A stretch of 64,000 bases of DNA from Clostridiales bacterium (GTDB lineage Bacteria; Bacillota; Clostridia; Saccharofermentanales; Saccharofermentanaceae), in assembly GCA_017962145.1 (NCBI GenBank), contig JAGCVX010000017.1, forward strand, positions 29,366 through 93,365, written 5' to 3'. The first letter of the stretch is position 1; every line of letters starts with the position of its first letter. Below the pieces are notes generated by a model, which ran no database searches, was not told the origin of the DNA, and saw only the letters and a list, made by a program, of their open reading frames with translations. The translations under genes were made by a program, and so were the position numbers. Below are positions 33,126 through 41,759 of the stretch, piece after piece.

Positions 33126-33259
33126 AATATGGAAAAGTAAGCGCTTGGGTAAAAAGCCACATCTCATATATTATTGGGCATGATCTTGATATAAGTAAAA
33201 ATTCACCGTGATACTATAAATCTGTAGCATTTATATCGAGTAGATCGGAGGATTTGGAT

Positions 33260-34114
33260 ATGATCGATCAGAAAAGTACGTATAAGCTTTCAAATGGTGT
33301 AGAGATCCCTTGTATCGGATTTGGAATGTGGCAGACCCCCGATGATATCGTGGGCGTAAATTCCGTTAAGAGCGCAATCGCCGCGGGATATACGCATATC
33401 GATACAGCACAGGCATATAGAAACGAAGGTTGTGTTGGACAGGCTCTTCTGGAGACCGGTGCCAAGAGAGAAGACCTCTTTATTACGACAAAGATCTGGA
33501 ACAACAATCACAGCTATGACCTCGTGATGAGTTCTATGGAAGAATCCTTAAAGAAGATGGAGACATCCTATGCGGATCTCCTTTTGATCCACTGGCCGAA
33601 TCCGATGCCTTTCCGCGACCGCTGGGAAGAGGCGAATGCCGAGACCTGGAAGGCGATGGAAGATCTTTATAAGGCAGGTAAAGTCCGTGCGATCGGTATC
33701 AGTAATTTCCGTAAGCACCACATCGATGCACTTTTGAAGACCGCTCAGATCGTTCCGATGGTCAATCAGATCCGTCTTTGCCCCGGTGAGACACAGGATG
33801 AGGTCGTAGACTACTGCCGCTCCCTGGGTATGGTCCTGGAAGCTTACAGCCCCCTTGGAACAGGTAAGATCTTCGATGTTCCGCAGATGAAAGATCTGGC
33901 TGACAAATATGGTAAAAGCATCGCACAGATCTGCATCCGCTGGAGTCTGCAGCGCGGCTATCTCCCGCTTCCGAAGTCGGTCACGCCTTCAAGGATCGAG
34001 GAGAATCTGAAAGTCTTCGATTTTGAGCTGGACGAGGACGATGTGAAGATGATCGCCGAAGACCTCAAGGGTTGCGTCGGTCTTTCCGGAAACCCGGATA
34101 CCATGCCGTTCTGA
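33260..34114 (+). CDS. aldo/keto reductase
   Basis: The 284-residue protein is a standard aldo/keto reductase: LSNGVEIPCIGFGMWQT near residues 9-25, DTAQAYRNEGCVGQAL near 48-63 with the catalytic Tyr and Asp, TTKIWNNNH, LLLIHWPNP and VRAIGISNFRKHHI, and the cofactor motif LPKSVTPSRIEENLKVF near 240-256. It reduces carbonyls with NAD(P)H in the cytosol. ATG 33260 is chosen over the TTG at 33254 because GGAGGA at 33247-33252 is seven bases upstream. Eleven bases separate it from the MATE gene. Confidence 0.9.
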   Translation: MIDQKSTYKLSNGVEIPCIGFGMWQTPDDIVGVNSVKSAIAAGYTHIDTAQAYRNEGCVGQALLETGAKREDLFITTKIWNNNHSYDLVMSSMEESLKKMETSYADLLLIHWPNPMPFRDRWEEANAETWKAMEDLYKAGKVRAIGISNFRKHHIDALLKTAQIVPMVNQIRLCPGETQDEVVDYCRSLGMVLEAYSPLGTGKIFDVPQMKDLADKYGKSIAQICIRWSLQRGYLPLPKSVTPSRIEENLKVFDFELDEDDVKMIAEDLKGCVGLSGNPDTMPF

Positions 34115-34125
34115 TAAGTTAAACT

Positions 34126-35514
34126 ATGAGTGAACATAGATCATCCGTTCTGAATATGACAGAAGGCGATACGATCTCTCTGATCGTACGCTTTTCTATT
34201 CCGATGCTGATCGGAAATCTGTTTCAGCAGCTGTATAACCTCGTTGATTCAGTCATCGTGGGCCAGTTCGTCGGTTCTGCCGCGCTGGGTTCGATCGGCG
34301 CGACCAACTCGGTGACCTTTCTGTTCTTTGCGCTCTGCAACGGATTCGGAAACGGAGGAGGAATCATCACGTCGCAGTTCTTCGGAAAAGGCGATGATGA
34401 TTCGGTAAAAAAATGTATCGCCAATACGGCGTACATCATGATGATCTTCCCGATCATCGTCGGAATTGTCTCATTTCTCATGACTGCACCGATACTGCGT
34501 CTGCTTGATACACCTTCCGAGCTAATGGCAGACGCAGTATCGTACATGCAGATCATGTGTCTTGGCATGATATTTGTTTCGCTATATAACTATGCGTCAG
34601 CGATGCTCCGCGCACTCGGGGACTCGAAGACGCCGCTTTATTTCCTGATCTTTTCCTGTATCTTAAATACAGGCCTGGACGTTCTTTTTGTATATGTTTT
34701 CAAGATGAGCGTCCGCGGTGCGGGAATCGCTACCGTGATCTCCCAGTTCATCTCGGCATTTGCCTGCCTGGGCTTTGCCATCATGAAGAATCCGTACTTC
34801 AAGATGAAGAAGGAAGATCTCAAGTTCGATCTGGCGATCTCTGGTAAAGTCGTACGTTTAGGCGGACCGCTTTCTCTGCAGTTTTCCCTGATCGCCATCT
34901 CCTGTATGGCGCTTCAGAAAGTGGTCAATGCATACGGACCGGTGGCGGTCGCTGCATTTACCGCAACAAGCCGTATCGAGCAGATCATCCACCAGCCTTA
35001 CCAGACACTGAGTGCGGCGCTGGCAACGTACACCGGACAAAACTACGGTGCAAAAAAGATGGAGCGAGTCAGGGAAGGTTTTCGCAAGAGCTTCATGCTG
35101 ATGGTGGTCTTTACGCTGATCATGCTGCCGGTCATGCAGCTTTTCGGTGAGCATATCATCCGCATTTTCGTAAACGAAGAAGACGTGATCGCGATGGGCG
35201 CCAGAGCGATCCGCATCACCAGTCTTTTCTACATCATGCTCGGCATCATCTATGTCGTACGAGGTGTATTAAACGGTCTGGGCGATTCACTGTTTGCCCT
35301 GCTCAACGGCTTCGTGGAAGTCGTCGGAAGATTCATCGTTCCGGTATGGATGACAGGCATGGCCACGATCGGTCTTTGGGGCATATGGTGGTCGGTCGGA
35401 ATCGTCTGGGCGTTAAGTGGTCTGACGGCATGGCTCAGGTATTTCGATTACAGAAGGAGAAAAGTGATCAAAGGAGGAATCGCATATGAAAAAAGTAGCG
35501 GTCATCTGGTCTAG
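34126..35514 (+). CDS. MATE-family multidrug efflux transporter
   Basis: The 462-residue protein has about twelve membrane helices and MATE features: ISLIVRFSIPMLIGNLFQQLYNLVDSVIVGQFVGSAALGSIGATN at the N-terminus, MLRALGDSKTPLYF near 154-167, and the symmetrical second half with GGPLSLQFSLIAISCMALQKVVNAYGPVAVAAFTATSRI. It exports cationic or other drugs using a Na+ or proton gradient. The start ATG 34126 has no strong ribosome binding site. The flavoprotein gene overlaps its end by 29 bases. Confidence 0.9.
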   Translation: MSEHRSSVLNMTEGDTISLIVRFSIPMLIGNLFQQLYNLVDSVIVGQFVGSAALGSIGATNSVTFLFFALCNGFGNGGGIITSQFFGKGDDDSVKKCIANTAYIMMIFPIIVGIVSFLMTAPILRLLDTPSELMADAVSYMQIMCLGMIFVSLYNYASAMLRALGDSKTPLYFLIFSCILNTGLDVLFVYVFKMSVRGAGIATVISQFISAFACLGFAIMKNPYFKMKKEDLKFDLAISGKVVRLGGPLSLQFSLIAISCMALQKVVNAYGPVAVAAFTATSRIEQIIHQPYQTLSAALATYTGQNYGAKKMERVREGFRKSFMLMVVFTLIMLPVMQLFGEHIIRIFVNEEDVIAMGARAIRITSLFYIMLGIIYVVRGVLNGLGDSLFALLNGFVEVVGRFIVPVWMTGMATIGLWGIWWSVGIVWALSGLTAWLRYFDYRRRKVIKGGIAYEKSSGHLV

Positions 35515-36055
35515 TCCGAATGTTGACGGACTGACAGCAAGTGCAAAAAACCAGTTCCTTTCCGGGCTGGAAGAAGCAGGTGCACAGGTGGAGGAGATTC
35601 ATCTGAACAAGAAAAAGATCGAGCATTGCCGGGCCTGCGGAAACGGCTGGGGCACGTGCAATAAGACGGGTTCCTGTGTCATCGCCGATGACTTTTCGGA
35701 AATCTATAAAACGCTTGCCGAAGTGGACGGGATCGTCTGGATCAGCGCGGTGTACTGGTCAGATATGACCGAGTGCTTCAAGGCATTTTTCGACCGCTTA
35801 AGAAGATGCGACGCGACGATGAATCACGCACTGGCGGAAAAGCGCTGCGTGATCATGGGCTGCGCGGGCGGCACGGGCCGTGGTTCGCTGGAATGCATGA
35901 CGCAGTTCGAGCGTGGACTGACCCACATGGGCATGCGCGTGTATGACCGTATTTCGGTCGTTCGTTATAACAAGGACTACATCCTTCCGATGCTGAAAGA
36001 AGCAGGAAAAACATATGCCGAAACGCTGGAGACAGGATTCAATATGTACTACTGA
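35486..36055 (+). CDS. NAD(P)H-dependent FMN flavoprotein
   Basis: The 189-residue protein is flavodoxin-like: MKKVAVIWSSPNVDGLTASAKNQFLSGLEEAG (phosphate loop), then CRACGNGWGTCNKTGSC, then DGIVWISAVYWSDMTECFKAFFDRL with an FMN-side tryptophan/tyrosine. The CxxC...C...C cysteines near residues 48-62 are typical of the iron-sulfur-flavoprotein/NADPH-dependent reductase group. It begins inside the MATE gene with AAAGGAGG upstream, so it is co-translated. Quinone or azo reduction is possible. Confidence 0.85.
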   Translation: MKKVAVIWSSPNVDGLTASAKNQFLSGLEEAGAQVEEIHLNKKKIEHCRACGNGWGTCNKTGSCVIADDFSEIYKTLAEVDGIVWISAVYWSDMTECFKAFFDRLRRCDATMNHALAEKRCVIMGCAGGTGRGSLECMTQFERGLTHMGMRVYDRISVVRYNKDYILPMLKEAGKTYAETLETGFNMYY

Positions 36056-36116
36056 TTCCTGTGGGCGAAGTCGGAAGAAGATCTGCAAGTCGCTGAATAT
36101 GGCATAGAAGTAATGA

Positions 36117-36138
36117 AGGGGTTATTGAACTAACCCCT
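36117..36138. terminator. bidirectional terminator
   Basis: AGGGGTTA at 36117-36124 pairs exactly with TAACCCCT at 36131-36138 across a 6-base loop, followed by ATTTT. It separates the flavoprotein gene from the minus-strand GH10 gene. Confidence 0.75.
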
Positions 36139-36176
36139 ATTTTGACGAAAACAAGAACAATCCCAAGGTTTAGCGA

Positions 36177-38135
36177 TCAGAACATCGGTCCTGTTGATTC
36201 TCCGTATTCATATACGCGGCCGTCTTTTTGCACCTGCTTGATGAATCTGTCTGCTTCGCCGCAGAGTTCCTCGATGAGATCCGTGTCGATGTTGTGACCG
36301 GTATTCGAGTAGAGTACCATCTTGCAGTGCGGAAGTGCTTTTGCCGTGCGCAGCATCAGATCCGGCGTGCTGATCGGGTCGTCGATGGCGCCGAGGATCA
36401 GGGTCGGTACTTCGATCGTATGGAGCATCTCGATGAGTTTTTCCTCTGTCTTATACTTTAAAAGCGGGCGGCCGTAGTCGATCGCTTTTTCACGCGGATC
36501 CGGTTCCGGATTCTGCGAGATATGCATGTTGCGGAACGCGCGTCTCTGCTCTCTTCTGGGGTCGTTGTCGATCGGCGGATCCATCGGCGGCGGTTCCTTG
36601 ATGATTCCCGACAGCACCATCTGACGGATGGACATCGCGCCTTCGGCGAGGCTGTGCGGACCCGGGACACAGGCGATAAAGCCGGTAACACGTTCCGGAG
36701 AATTGAGCATGAGATGCCAGCCGATTCCGGCACCGTGGGATGCGCCCATGTAGATGAATTTGTCGATGTGAAGCTTGTCGGCGACTTTGACGACGTCGCT
36801 TGCAAAGATGTCGTACCACTTCTCGCCGTAGTCTTCTTCAACGTACGAGGATGGATAGAATCCGCGCAGCGTGATGCAGATGACGTGGTAGCCCATTCTC
36901 GCGAGGTGCTGCTGCATGCCTACCGGGAAGAAACCCATCTGCGCGGAGAGGATATAGTTATCGCCGAAACCGAACTCCTCGTAGCAGAGGTTGATGCCCG
37001 GTTCGATGTTGACCTGGTGGTAGAAAAGACGGCTCATATCCCGGAAATAGTTCGGGGAGATGTGCGGAATGTATTCTTCATCCGGATAGGACGGTTCCCA
37101 TTTATCGATCTTCTCTTTTTCCACAACGGTTTCAAGGACGCTGTAATAGGCTTTCTTTGCCTGGGATTTTCCTTCAAAAAGAAGCGGGTGGCTTACTTCC
37201 TTTCGGAAGTTCGTAAGCCAGGAATTTTCGTCGAGAAGATTCCAGAATGTCACGGCGGTGAGGTTGGCTTTGCCCTCGTCCTTGGCTTTTACGAAGATCG
37301 TGAAAAGCTCTTTATACTTTTCGGCCAGCGCGTCCATGGATGCTTCCGACGGGTCGGCGTTATGGATGTCCATCTCGGTCACGTGGACTTGAAGTCCCGT
37401 CGCGCCAAATGCAGCAAGCGTATCTTCGTAATCCTTCAGGTCGGTGTCCATCAGAAGATGCGTCTGCATGCCCACACCGTCGATCAAGTGCATTTCACAA
37501 AGCGGCGTAAGGATCAGTTTTAAGATGCAGTCTCTCTTCCAGGGACGGAAGGTATCGTAGTCGTTGTAGAAAAGTTTGACGTCCGGGTCGGCGTATTTTC
37601 TTGCAAATTCAAATGCCTTGATGACGAAGTCATTTCCGATCGTTTCGGTCCAGAGGGATTTTCGCATACCGCCGTCTTCGATGGCTTCGTTGACGACATC
37701 CCAGGCGTAGATCGTATTCGGGTAATTCTCCTGGACGAAACTGAGGACACCCTTGATGTAGCTTTCGAGGCGGGCCAGCATGGTCTGCCGATCTGCAAGG
37801 CCTTCGGTCTCGTCGTAGTTTTTACTGAAGAACCACTTCGGGGTCTGGTTGTGCCAGACGAGGGTGTGGCCGCGCATGGCGATCTTCTTCTCCTTGGCAA
37901 AATCGAGATAGGGAGTTGCGAAATCAAAGCGCAGTTTCGGCGCAAGGTTATACTTTTCGGGCTCCTTGAAGTTCGCTTCGTTATCTAAAAAGAACATGGG
38001 TTTCATGTCATTTTCAGCTGTAACACTGTTAAACTGATCTAAAAGAAGCTTCGTATTTGCAGGGGTTTCAAGGTTCATGCGCGAGATTGCGGCGCCGACT
38101 TTGAATCTTGTTTCAAATGCACTTTTCAAATTCAT
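36177..38135 (-). CDS. GH10 endo-xylanase fused to alpha/beta-hydrolase esterase
   Basis: The 652-residue protein is a two-domain enzyme. Residues 1-340 are a GH10 barrel with NSVTAENDMKP, GHTLVWHNQTPKWFF, the acid/base Glu in AWDVVNEAIED (Glu150) and the nucleophile Glu in VHVTEMDIH (Glu254). Residues of about 355-652 are an alpha/beta-hydrolase with GASHGAG (Ser466), AIDDPIS (Asp585/586) and SNTGHNI (His614). No signal peptide is present, so it acts on imported xylo-oligosaccharides. The start at 38135 has GGAGG eight bases upstream; an upstream in-frame ATG at 38186 is not used. The hydrolase may be an acetyl or feruloyl esterase. Confidence 0.88.
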   Translation of the reverse strand: MNLKSAFETRFKVGAAISRMNLETPANTKLLLDQFNSVTAENDMKPMFFLDNEANFKEPEKYNLAPKLRFDFATPYLDFAKEKKIAMRGHTLVWHNQTPKWFFSKNYDETEGLADRQTMLARLESYIKGVLSFVQENYPNTIYAWDVVNEAIEDGGMRKSLWTETIGNDFVIKAFEFARKYADPDVKLFYNDYDTFRPWKRDCILKLILTPLCEMHLIDGVGMQTHLLMDTDLKDYEDTLAAFGATGLQVHVTEMDIHNADPSEASMDALAEKYKELFTIFVKAKDEGKANLTAVTFWNLLDENSWLTNFRKEVSHPLLFEGKSQAKKAYYSVLETVVEKEKIDKWEPSYPDEEYIPHISPNYFRDMSRLFYHQVNIEPGINLCYEEFGFGDNYILSAQMGFFPVGMQQHLARMGYHVICITLRGFYPSSYVEEDYGEKWYDIFASDVVKVADKLHIDKFIYMGASHGAGIGWHLMLNSPERVTGFIACVPGPHSLAEGAMSIRQMVLSGIIKEPPPMDPPIDNDPRREQRRAFRNMHISQNPEPDPREKAIDYGRPLLKYKTEEKLIEMLHTIEVPTLILGAIDDPISTPDLMLRTAKALPHCKMVLYSNTGHNIDTDLIEELCGEADRFIKQVQKDGRVYEYGESTGPMF

Positions 38136-38211
38136 TTTTCTGTCCTCCCGGGGTGTGTACATACTGATTGTAATCGATGAAAACACGGGCGGTCAATCGA
38201 GTAAAAGATGG

Positions 38212-38235
38212 TATAATGTTAAGTAATTTCTTAAC
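38212..38235 (+). promoter_or_regulatory. extended -10 promoter with overlapping dyad
   Basis: TATAAT at 38212-38217 in the form ATGGTATAAT is followed immediately by the perfect dyad GTTAAG-TAATTT-CTTAAC at 38218-38235, near the expected transcription start. The dyad could be an operator or a 5'-end hairpin for the gene at 38263. Confidence 0.5.
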
Positions 38236-38262
38236 AAAACGATGAAAAGGAGGGCGCCGCAT

Positions 38263-38985
38263 ATGAATAAGATGAAGCGAAAGGTGGCGATGGGCCTTTT
38301 CATCAGTTCGTTTTTCTTCCGATTCGGTTTCTGCCTGATCCTCTTCGTCGTGGGTGTTGCCCTGGGAAGCGTGAATATCTGGTTTCTCCGCTTCGGCGTG
38401 GCTGCGCTTCTTTTTGACCTGATCGTTTCCGTGATCGACACGATCCGCTGCCTGGCGGTAACGAAAAACAGTTCAGGCAATCCGGCAGTGGACGATCTTT
38501 TTGCGGCCATGGATGACCCGGATGCAACAGAAGATGACATCAGCGATATTGTTGACAGGATGGCCCATCGATACCGTGTTGACCGTCCCGATAATCCGTT
38601 TCTTCCGGTTGCCGAGCAGCTGAAGGAGAAGTTGAAAGAAGGCATGACGGTCAAAGAAGCGACCGAAGTTTTCCGCGAGGTCGCAGAGTCTTCCGAAGTG
38701 TCGGAACTTTATACGGATGAAGAGGTCTTCTTTAATGCTTTGGTCGGAAGACGTCATGAGGACGGAAAGAAATATTTTGTCCTGAACTTTAATCTGGGCC
38801 ACGGAAGAGATTCGATGAGCGTGAACATGCTTTTTAAGCACCGGCTCTCGGACCCGGACACTCATCTTACGATCTACTGCGACGAAGGCCGCGAGGCCTT
38901 TTATCAGGAAGTGTACGACCACGCGCGCTTTCAGAAATACGAAAAGGAAGTACCACTTTTTATCGATGTGGTCTGCGGAAAATAA
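38263..38985 (+). CDS. membrane protein of unknown function
   Basis: The 240-residue protein has two membrane segments (about residues 9-28 and 36-56), then a soluble region of about 180 residues rich in acidic residues, with DRMAHRYRVDRPDNPFLPV and FNLGHGRDSMSVNMLFKHRLSDPDTH. The second half may be cytoplasmic. ATG 38263 is nine bases after AGGAGG; the earlier in-frame ATG at 38242 overlaps this site. It is followed three bases after its stop by the first of two Cof-type phosphatases. No family is recognised. Confidence 0.65.
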   Translation: MNKMKRKVAMGLFISSFFFRFGFCLILFVVGVALGSVNIWFLRFGVAALLFDLIVSVIDTIRCLAVTKNSSGNPAVDDLFAAMDDPDATEDDISDIVDRMAHRYRVDRPDNPFLPVAEQLKEKLKEGMTVKEATEVFREVAESSEVSELYTDEEVFFNALVGRRHEDGKKYFVLNFNLGHGRDSMSVNMLFKHRLSDPDTHLTIYCDEGREAFYQEVYDHARFQKYEKEVPLFIDVVCGK

Positions 38986-38988
38986 CTC

Positions 38989-39747
38989 ATGAAAAAACTG
39001 CTGCTCTCGGATCTGGATCATACGCTTATAAAGACAGACGGGAGCGTCTCGGAACATACGCTGGATGTTCTTGCGCGATGCCGTGAAGCGGGCGTGCTTT
39101 TTGCGATCGCGACAGCGAGATACTGGATCGGCGCAGAAAAGTATATCGATCTTCTTAAACCGGACTTCGAGATCACGACAGACGGCACACTTATCCATGC
39201 CGACGGAAAATGTATCTACTCCAGTGCATTTACCAAGGAAGATACCAACCGAATCGTGCAGGAACTGATGCAGGTTCCCGGTGCGCTGGTCACGGTGGCT
39301 GTGGGAAGGACCGTTTACTGGAACAGCAAGCATATTGCCGAATCCCCAAGACTTCATAAGGCAGTCTACTGCGAATACGATAAGCCGCTAAACTGTTGCG
39401 CAAACAAGATCGCCGTCGAGATGGAAGACGAGTCCGTCGCAAGAAGAATCGCCGAGAAAATGGGCTGCCGGCTTCAGTGTTATCGCGGTGAAAAAATGTA
39501 TGCATTTCTTCCGAAAGACTCAGGAAAGATCGCGGCGATCCGGGCCATGGCGGAGCAAAGCGGAATCGAACTTTCGGACATCGTGGCATTTGGAGATGAT
39601 CTCAACGACATCGAGATGCTGTCTCTTTGCGGCACGGGAGTCGCGGTTTCTAATGCGATCCCGGAGGTGCTGGAAGTGGCGGATCAGGTGACGCTATCAA
39701 ACGACGAAGACGGCGTCGCGGACTGGGCGGAGAAGAATCTTTTTTGA
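38989..39747 (+). CDS. Cof-type HAD phosphatase
   Basis: The 252-residue protein has HAD motif I LLSDLDHTLI near residues 4-13, a large cap domain, and motif IV GDDLNDIEMLSLCG near 200-213. These are typical of Cof/YidA-type IIB phosphatases, which remove phosphate from sugar phosphates, pyridoxal phosphate and other small substrates. It starts three bases after the membrane gene and is followed 10 bases later by a second HAD gene of the same type. The substrate is unknown. Confidence 0.87.
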   Translation: MKKLLLSDLDHTLIKTDGSVSEHTLDVLARCREAGVLFAIATARYWIGAEKYIDLLKPDFEITTDGTLIHADGKCIYSSAFTKEDTNRIVQELMQVPGALVTVAVGRTVYWNSKHIAESPRLHKAVYCEYDKPLNCCANKIAVEMEDESVARRIAEKMGCRLQCYRGEKMYAFLPKDSGKIAAIRAMAEQSGIELSDIVAFGDDLNDIEMLSLCGTGVAVSNAIPEVLEVADQVTLSNDEDGVADWAEKNLF

Positions 39748-39757
39748 CGAGGTGAAT

Positions 39758-40633
39758 ATGGCGGGCAGAACTCTTTATGTATCGGATCTGGACGGCACGT
39801 TGATGAGAAACAACGAGACGCTTTCCGAATACACGATCCAAACGATCAACGAGCTGGTTGAAAAAGGGCTTTCTTTTACCTATGCGACGGCGCGTTCCGT
39901 CGAGAGTGCGCGGCCCATCACGGGCGGCCTGAAACTGACCCTGCCCGTGGTGACGAGAAACGGCGCGGTGCTGGCGGATAATACTACCGGCGAGCATATC
40001 AAAAAGGCTGTGTTTTCGGATGAAGAAGTGGCACTTCTGAAGACGCTTCTGACGGATATCCCGTCCTGCGGATATGTCTCCTGTTTTATCGGCGAGGAGA
40101 TGATCCGAACGACGATGCCGGGTGATCACACCGTGGGCCTTCAGGGATACCTCGACTACTATAAGGACGATCCGACGATGAAGTATGTCGACAGCTATGA
40201 CGAGATGTTCTGCGGGCTTCCCGGGTACGTGACATGCATCGGCGAAAAAGAGGAGATCGAGCCGATCTACGATCGGGTTCGCGCACATGACTGCTGGGAA
40301 GTGCATTTTCAGAGGGATACGTACCGCGACGAATACTGGCTCGAGATCTGCCCGAAAAACTGCACCAAGGCCAAGTCCCTTCTGCAGCTGAAAAAGGACC
40401 TGGGATTCGACCGCCTGGTGGTATTCGGTGATTCTCTGAACGACGTATCCATGTTCCAGGTTGCGGACGAAGCCTATGCCGTTGCAAATGCGCGTGATGA
40501 ACTGAAGAAACTGGCAACAAAAGTCATCGGATGTAACGAAGAAGACGCAGTCGCGCACTTCCTCGAAAATGTAAGGCAATCAAGAAACATATTGGAAAAA
40601 GACCTCAGTGAGAAGAAGGGAGAACGGGAATGA
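39758..40633 (+). CDS. Cof-type HAD phosphatase
   Basis: The 291-residue protein repeats the Cof-type plan: TLYVSDLDGTLMRNNETLSEYT near residues 5-26, TYATARS near 40-46, a cap region, then FDRLVVFGDSLNDVSMFQVADEAYAVANA near 219-247. ATG 39758 is chosen with GAGGTG upstream; the in-frame GTG at 39752 lies in that site. The two phosphatases are moderately similar and may be an old duplication. It overlaps the kinase/VOC gene by four bases (ATGA). Confidence 0.87.
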   Translation: MAGRTLYVSDLDGTLMRNNETLSEYTIQTINELVEKGLSFTYATARSVESARPITGGLKLTLPVVTRNGAVLADNTTGEHIKKAVFSDEEVALLKTLLTDIPSCGYVSCFIGEEMIRTTMPGDHTVGLQGYLDYYKDDPTMKYVDSYDEMFCGLPGYVTCIGEKEEIEPIYDRVRAHDCWEVHFQRDTYRDEYWLEICPKNCTKAKSLLQLKKDLGFDRLVVFGDSLNDVSMFQVADEAYAVANARDELKKLATKVIGCNEEDAVAHFLENVRQSRNILEKDLSEKKGERE

Positions 40634-41538
40634 TCATACTGATTACAGGCGCATCCCACACGGGAAAAACAGTACTCGCGCAGAGACTTCTCGAAAAGCA
40701 CTTGTACCCGTATATTTCGGTCGACCATCTGAAGATGGGTCTGATCCGAAGCGGCAATACAGATCTTACGCCTATGGATGACGACGAGCTGACTGTGTAT
40801 CTCTGGCCGATCGTCCGCGAGATGATCATGACGGCAATCGAGAATAAGCAGAATATGATCGTCGAAGGCTGCTATATTCCGTTTGACTGGCGGAAGGATT
40901 TCGATGAGGAGTATCTTTCGGAGATCCGTTTTATCTGCCTGGCATTGTCGGATGCTTATATCGATGCACATTTCGACGCAATTACGGAACATGCCTCCGA
41001 TGTCGAGGATCGTCTGGATGATTCCGACTGCACAAAGGAATGGCTTATGGAGTGCAACCGTGACTTTATTGAAGGATTCAAGAAGGCAGGAGAGACGGTC
41101 ACGATCATCGAATCGGATTATGAGAAGACGATCGAATCACTTTGCACGACGGATTGCTTTATCGAGCATGTGGCGCTATTTGTAAATGATGTTGAGAAGG
41201 GAAGAGACTTCTTCGTGAAGTATCTCGGAGGAGTTTCGAATTCCGGTTACCACAACAAGACTACCGGTTTCCGATCTTACTTCATTACCTTTGGAAACGG
41301 AGCCCGTCTCGAAGTCATGAGTAAGCCGGGCGTTCTGGATCCTTCGAAAGAAGAGGAGCGCACAGGCTACGAACACATCGCTTTCTCTGTAGGAAGTAAA
41401 GAGCGTGTCGATGAACTGACGACGATCCTGCGGGAAGACGGATACGAAGTCCTCCGCGGACCGAGAACGACCGGAGACGGATACTATGAGTCCTGCATCG
41501 TCGCCATCGAAGGAAACCATATAGAGATCACCGTGTAA
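40630..41538 (+). CDS. P-loop kinase fused to VOC domain
   Basis: The 302-residue protein has an N-terminal P-loop kinase-like domain (residues 1-170; GASHTGKT at 7-14, VDHLKMGLI near 31-39, an acidic lid region and NMIVEGCYIP near 75-84), similar to small adenylate-kinase-like or zeta-toxin-type kinases. A complete VOC unit follows (176-302: IEHVALFVNDVEKGRDFFVKYL, GYEHIAFSVGSKERVDEL, SCIVAIEGNHIEITV). Each part is of usual length, so it is a true fusion. The kinase may phosphorylate and the VOC domain may bind the same compound, which is inference. It overlaps the upstream phosphatase stop. Confidence 0.82.
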   Translation: MIILITGASHTGKTVLAQRLLEKHLYPYISVDHLKMGLIRSGNTDLTPMDDDELTVYLWPIVREMIMTAIENKQNMIVEGCYIPFDWRKDFDEEYLSEIRFICLALSDAYIDAHFDAITEHASDVEDRLDDSDCTKEWLMECNRDFIEGFKKAGETVTIIESDYEKTIESLCTTDCFIEHVALFVNDVEKGRDFFVKYLGGVSNSGYHNKTTGFRSYFITFGNGARLEVMSKPGVLDPSKEEERTGYEHIAFSVGSKERVDELTTILREDGYEVLRGPRTTGDGYYESCIVAIEGNHIEITV

Positions 41539-41573
41539 ACCACCGGTACCTATTTCGCAATTTGATTCGGTGC

Positions 41574-41579
41574 TACAAT
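41574..41579 (+). promoter_or_regulatory. extended -10 promoter for the MFS transcript
   Basis: TACAAT at 41574-41579 is preceded by TGC, giving the extended -10 form TGCTACAAT. It would start a transcript about ten bases before the leader-peptide ribosome binding site at 41591-41596. No good -35 box is seen, which is tolerated by extended -10 promoters. Confidence 0.55.
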
Positions 41580-41602
41580 GAAGAAAAAACGAGGTGCATC
41601 TT

Positions 41603-41665
41603 ATGGTACACACAGATAGAGGCATTTCTTTAGCCGCAGATGTTATGGCTCCGCGCAAGGTCTGA
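41603..41665 (+). CDS. 20-residue leader peptide of the MFS gene
   Basis: ATG 41603 opens a 20-codon frame ending TGA at 41663-41665, and GAGGTG at 41591-41596 is a well-spaced ribosome binding site. The peptide begins MVHTDRGISL and ends VMAPRKV. The last codons (GCT CCG CGC AAG GTC) lie in the 5' arm of a strong hairpin. This is the arrangement of a translational-attenuation leader, in which a drug-stalled ribosome changes RNA folding. Similar layouts control erm, cat and some efflux genes. Stalling itself cannot be seen from sequence. Confidence 0.65.
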   Translation: MVHTDRGISLAADVMAPRKV

Positions 41666-41759
41666 TCAGGACGACACCTTCACGGAGCAAGTAAATCGGA
41701 ATCGTCCGGTCAGGCTTTACGCTGCTTAGAAAACAAATCTATTTTCTAGGAGTAAAGCC
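41648..41759 (+). promoter_or_regulatory. translational attenuator hairpins
   Basis: Three pairings are visible. Hairpin 1: GCTCC (41648-41652) with GGAGC (41684-41688) and AAGGT (41657-41661) with ACCTT (41676-41680). Alternative pairing: CTGA (41662-41665) with TCAG (41710-41713) and GGACGA (41669-41674) with TCGTCC (41702-41707); it uses the loop of hairpin 1. Hairpin 3: GGCTTTAC (41713-41720) with GTAAAGCC (41752-41759) and TAGAAAA (41727-41733) with TTTTCTA (41742-41748). Hairpin 3 buries AGGAG (41748-41752), the ribosome binding site of the MFS start at 41760. This is a classic sequestered-site design. Confidence 0.7.
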
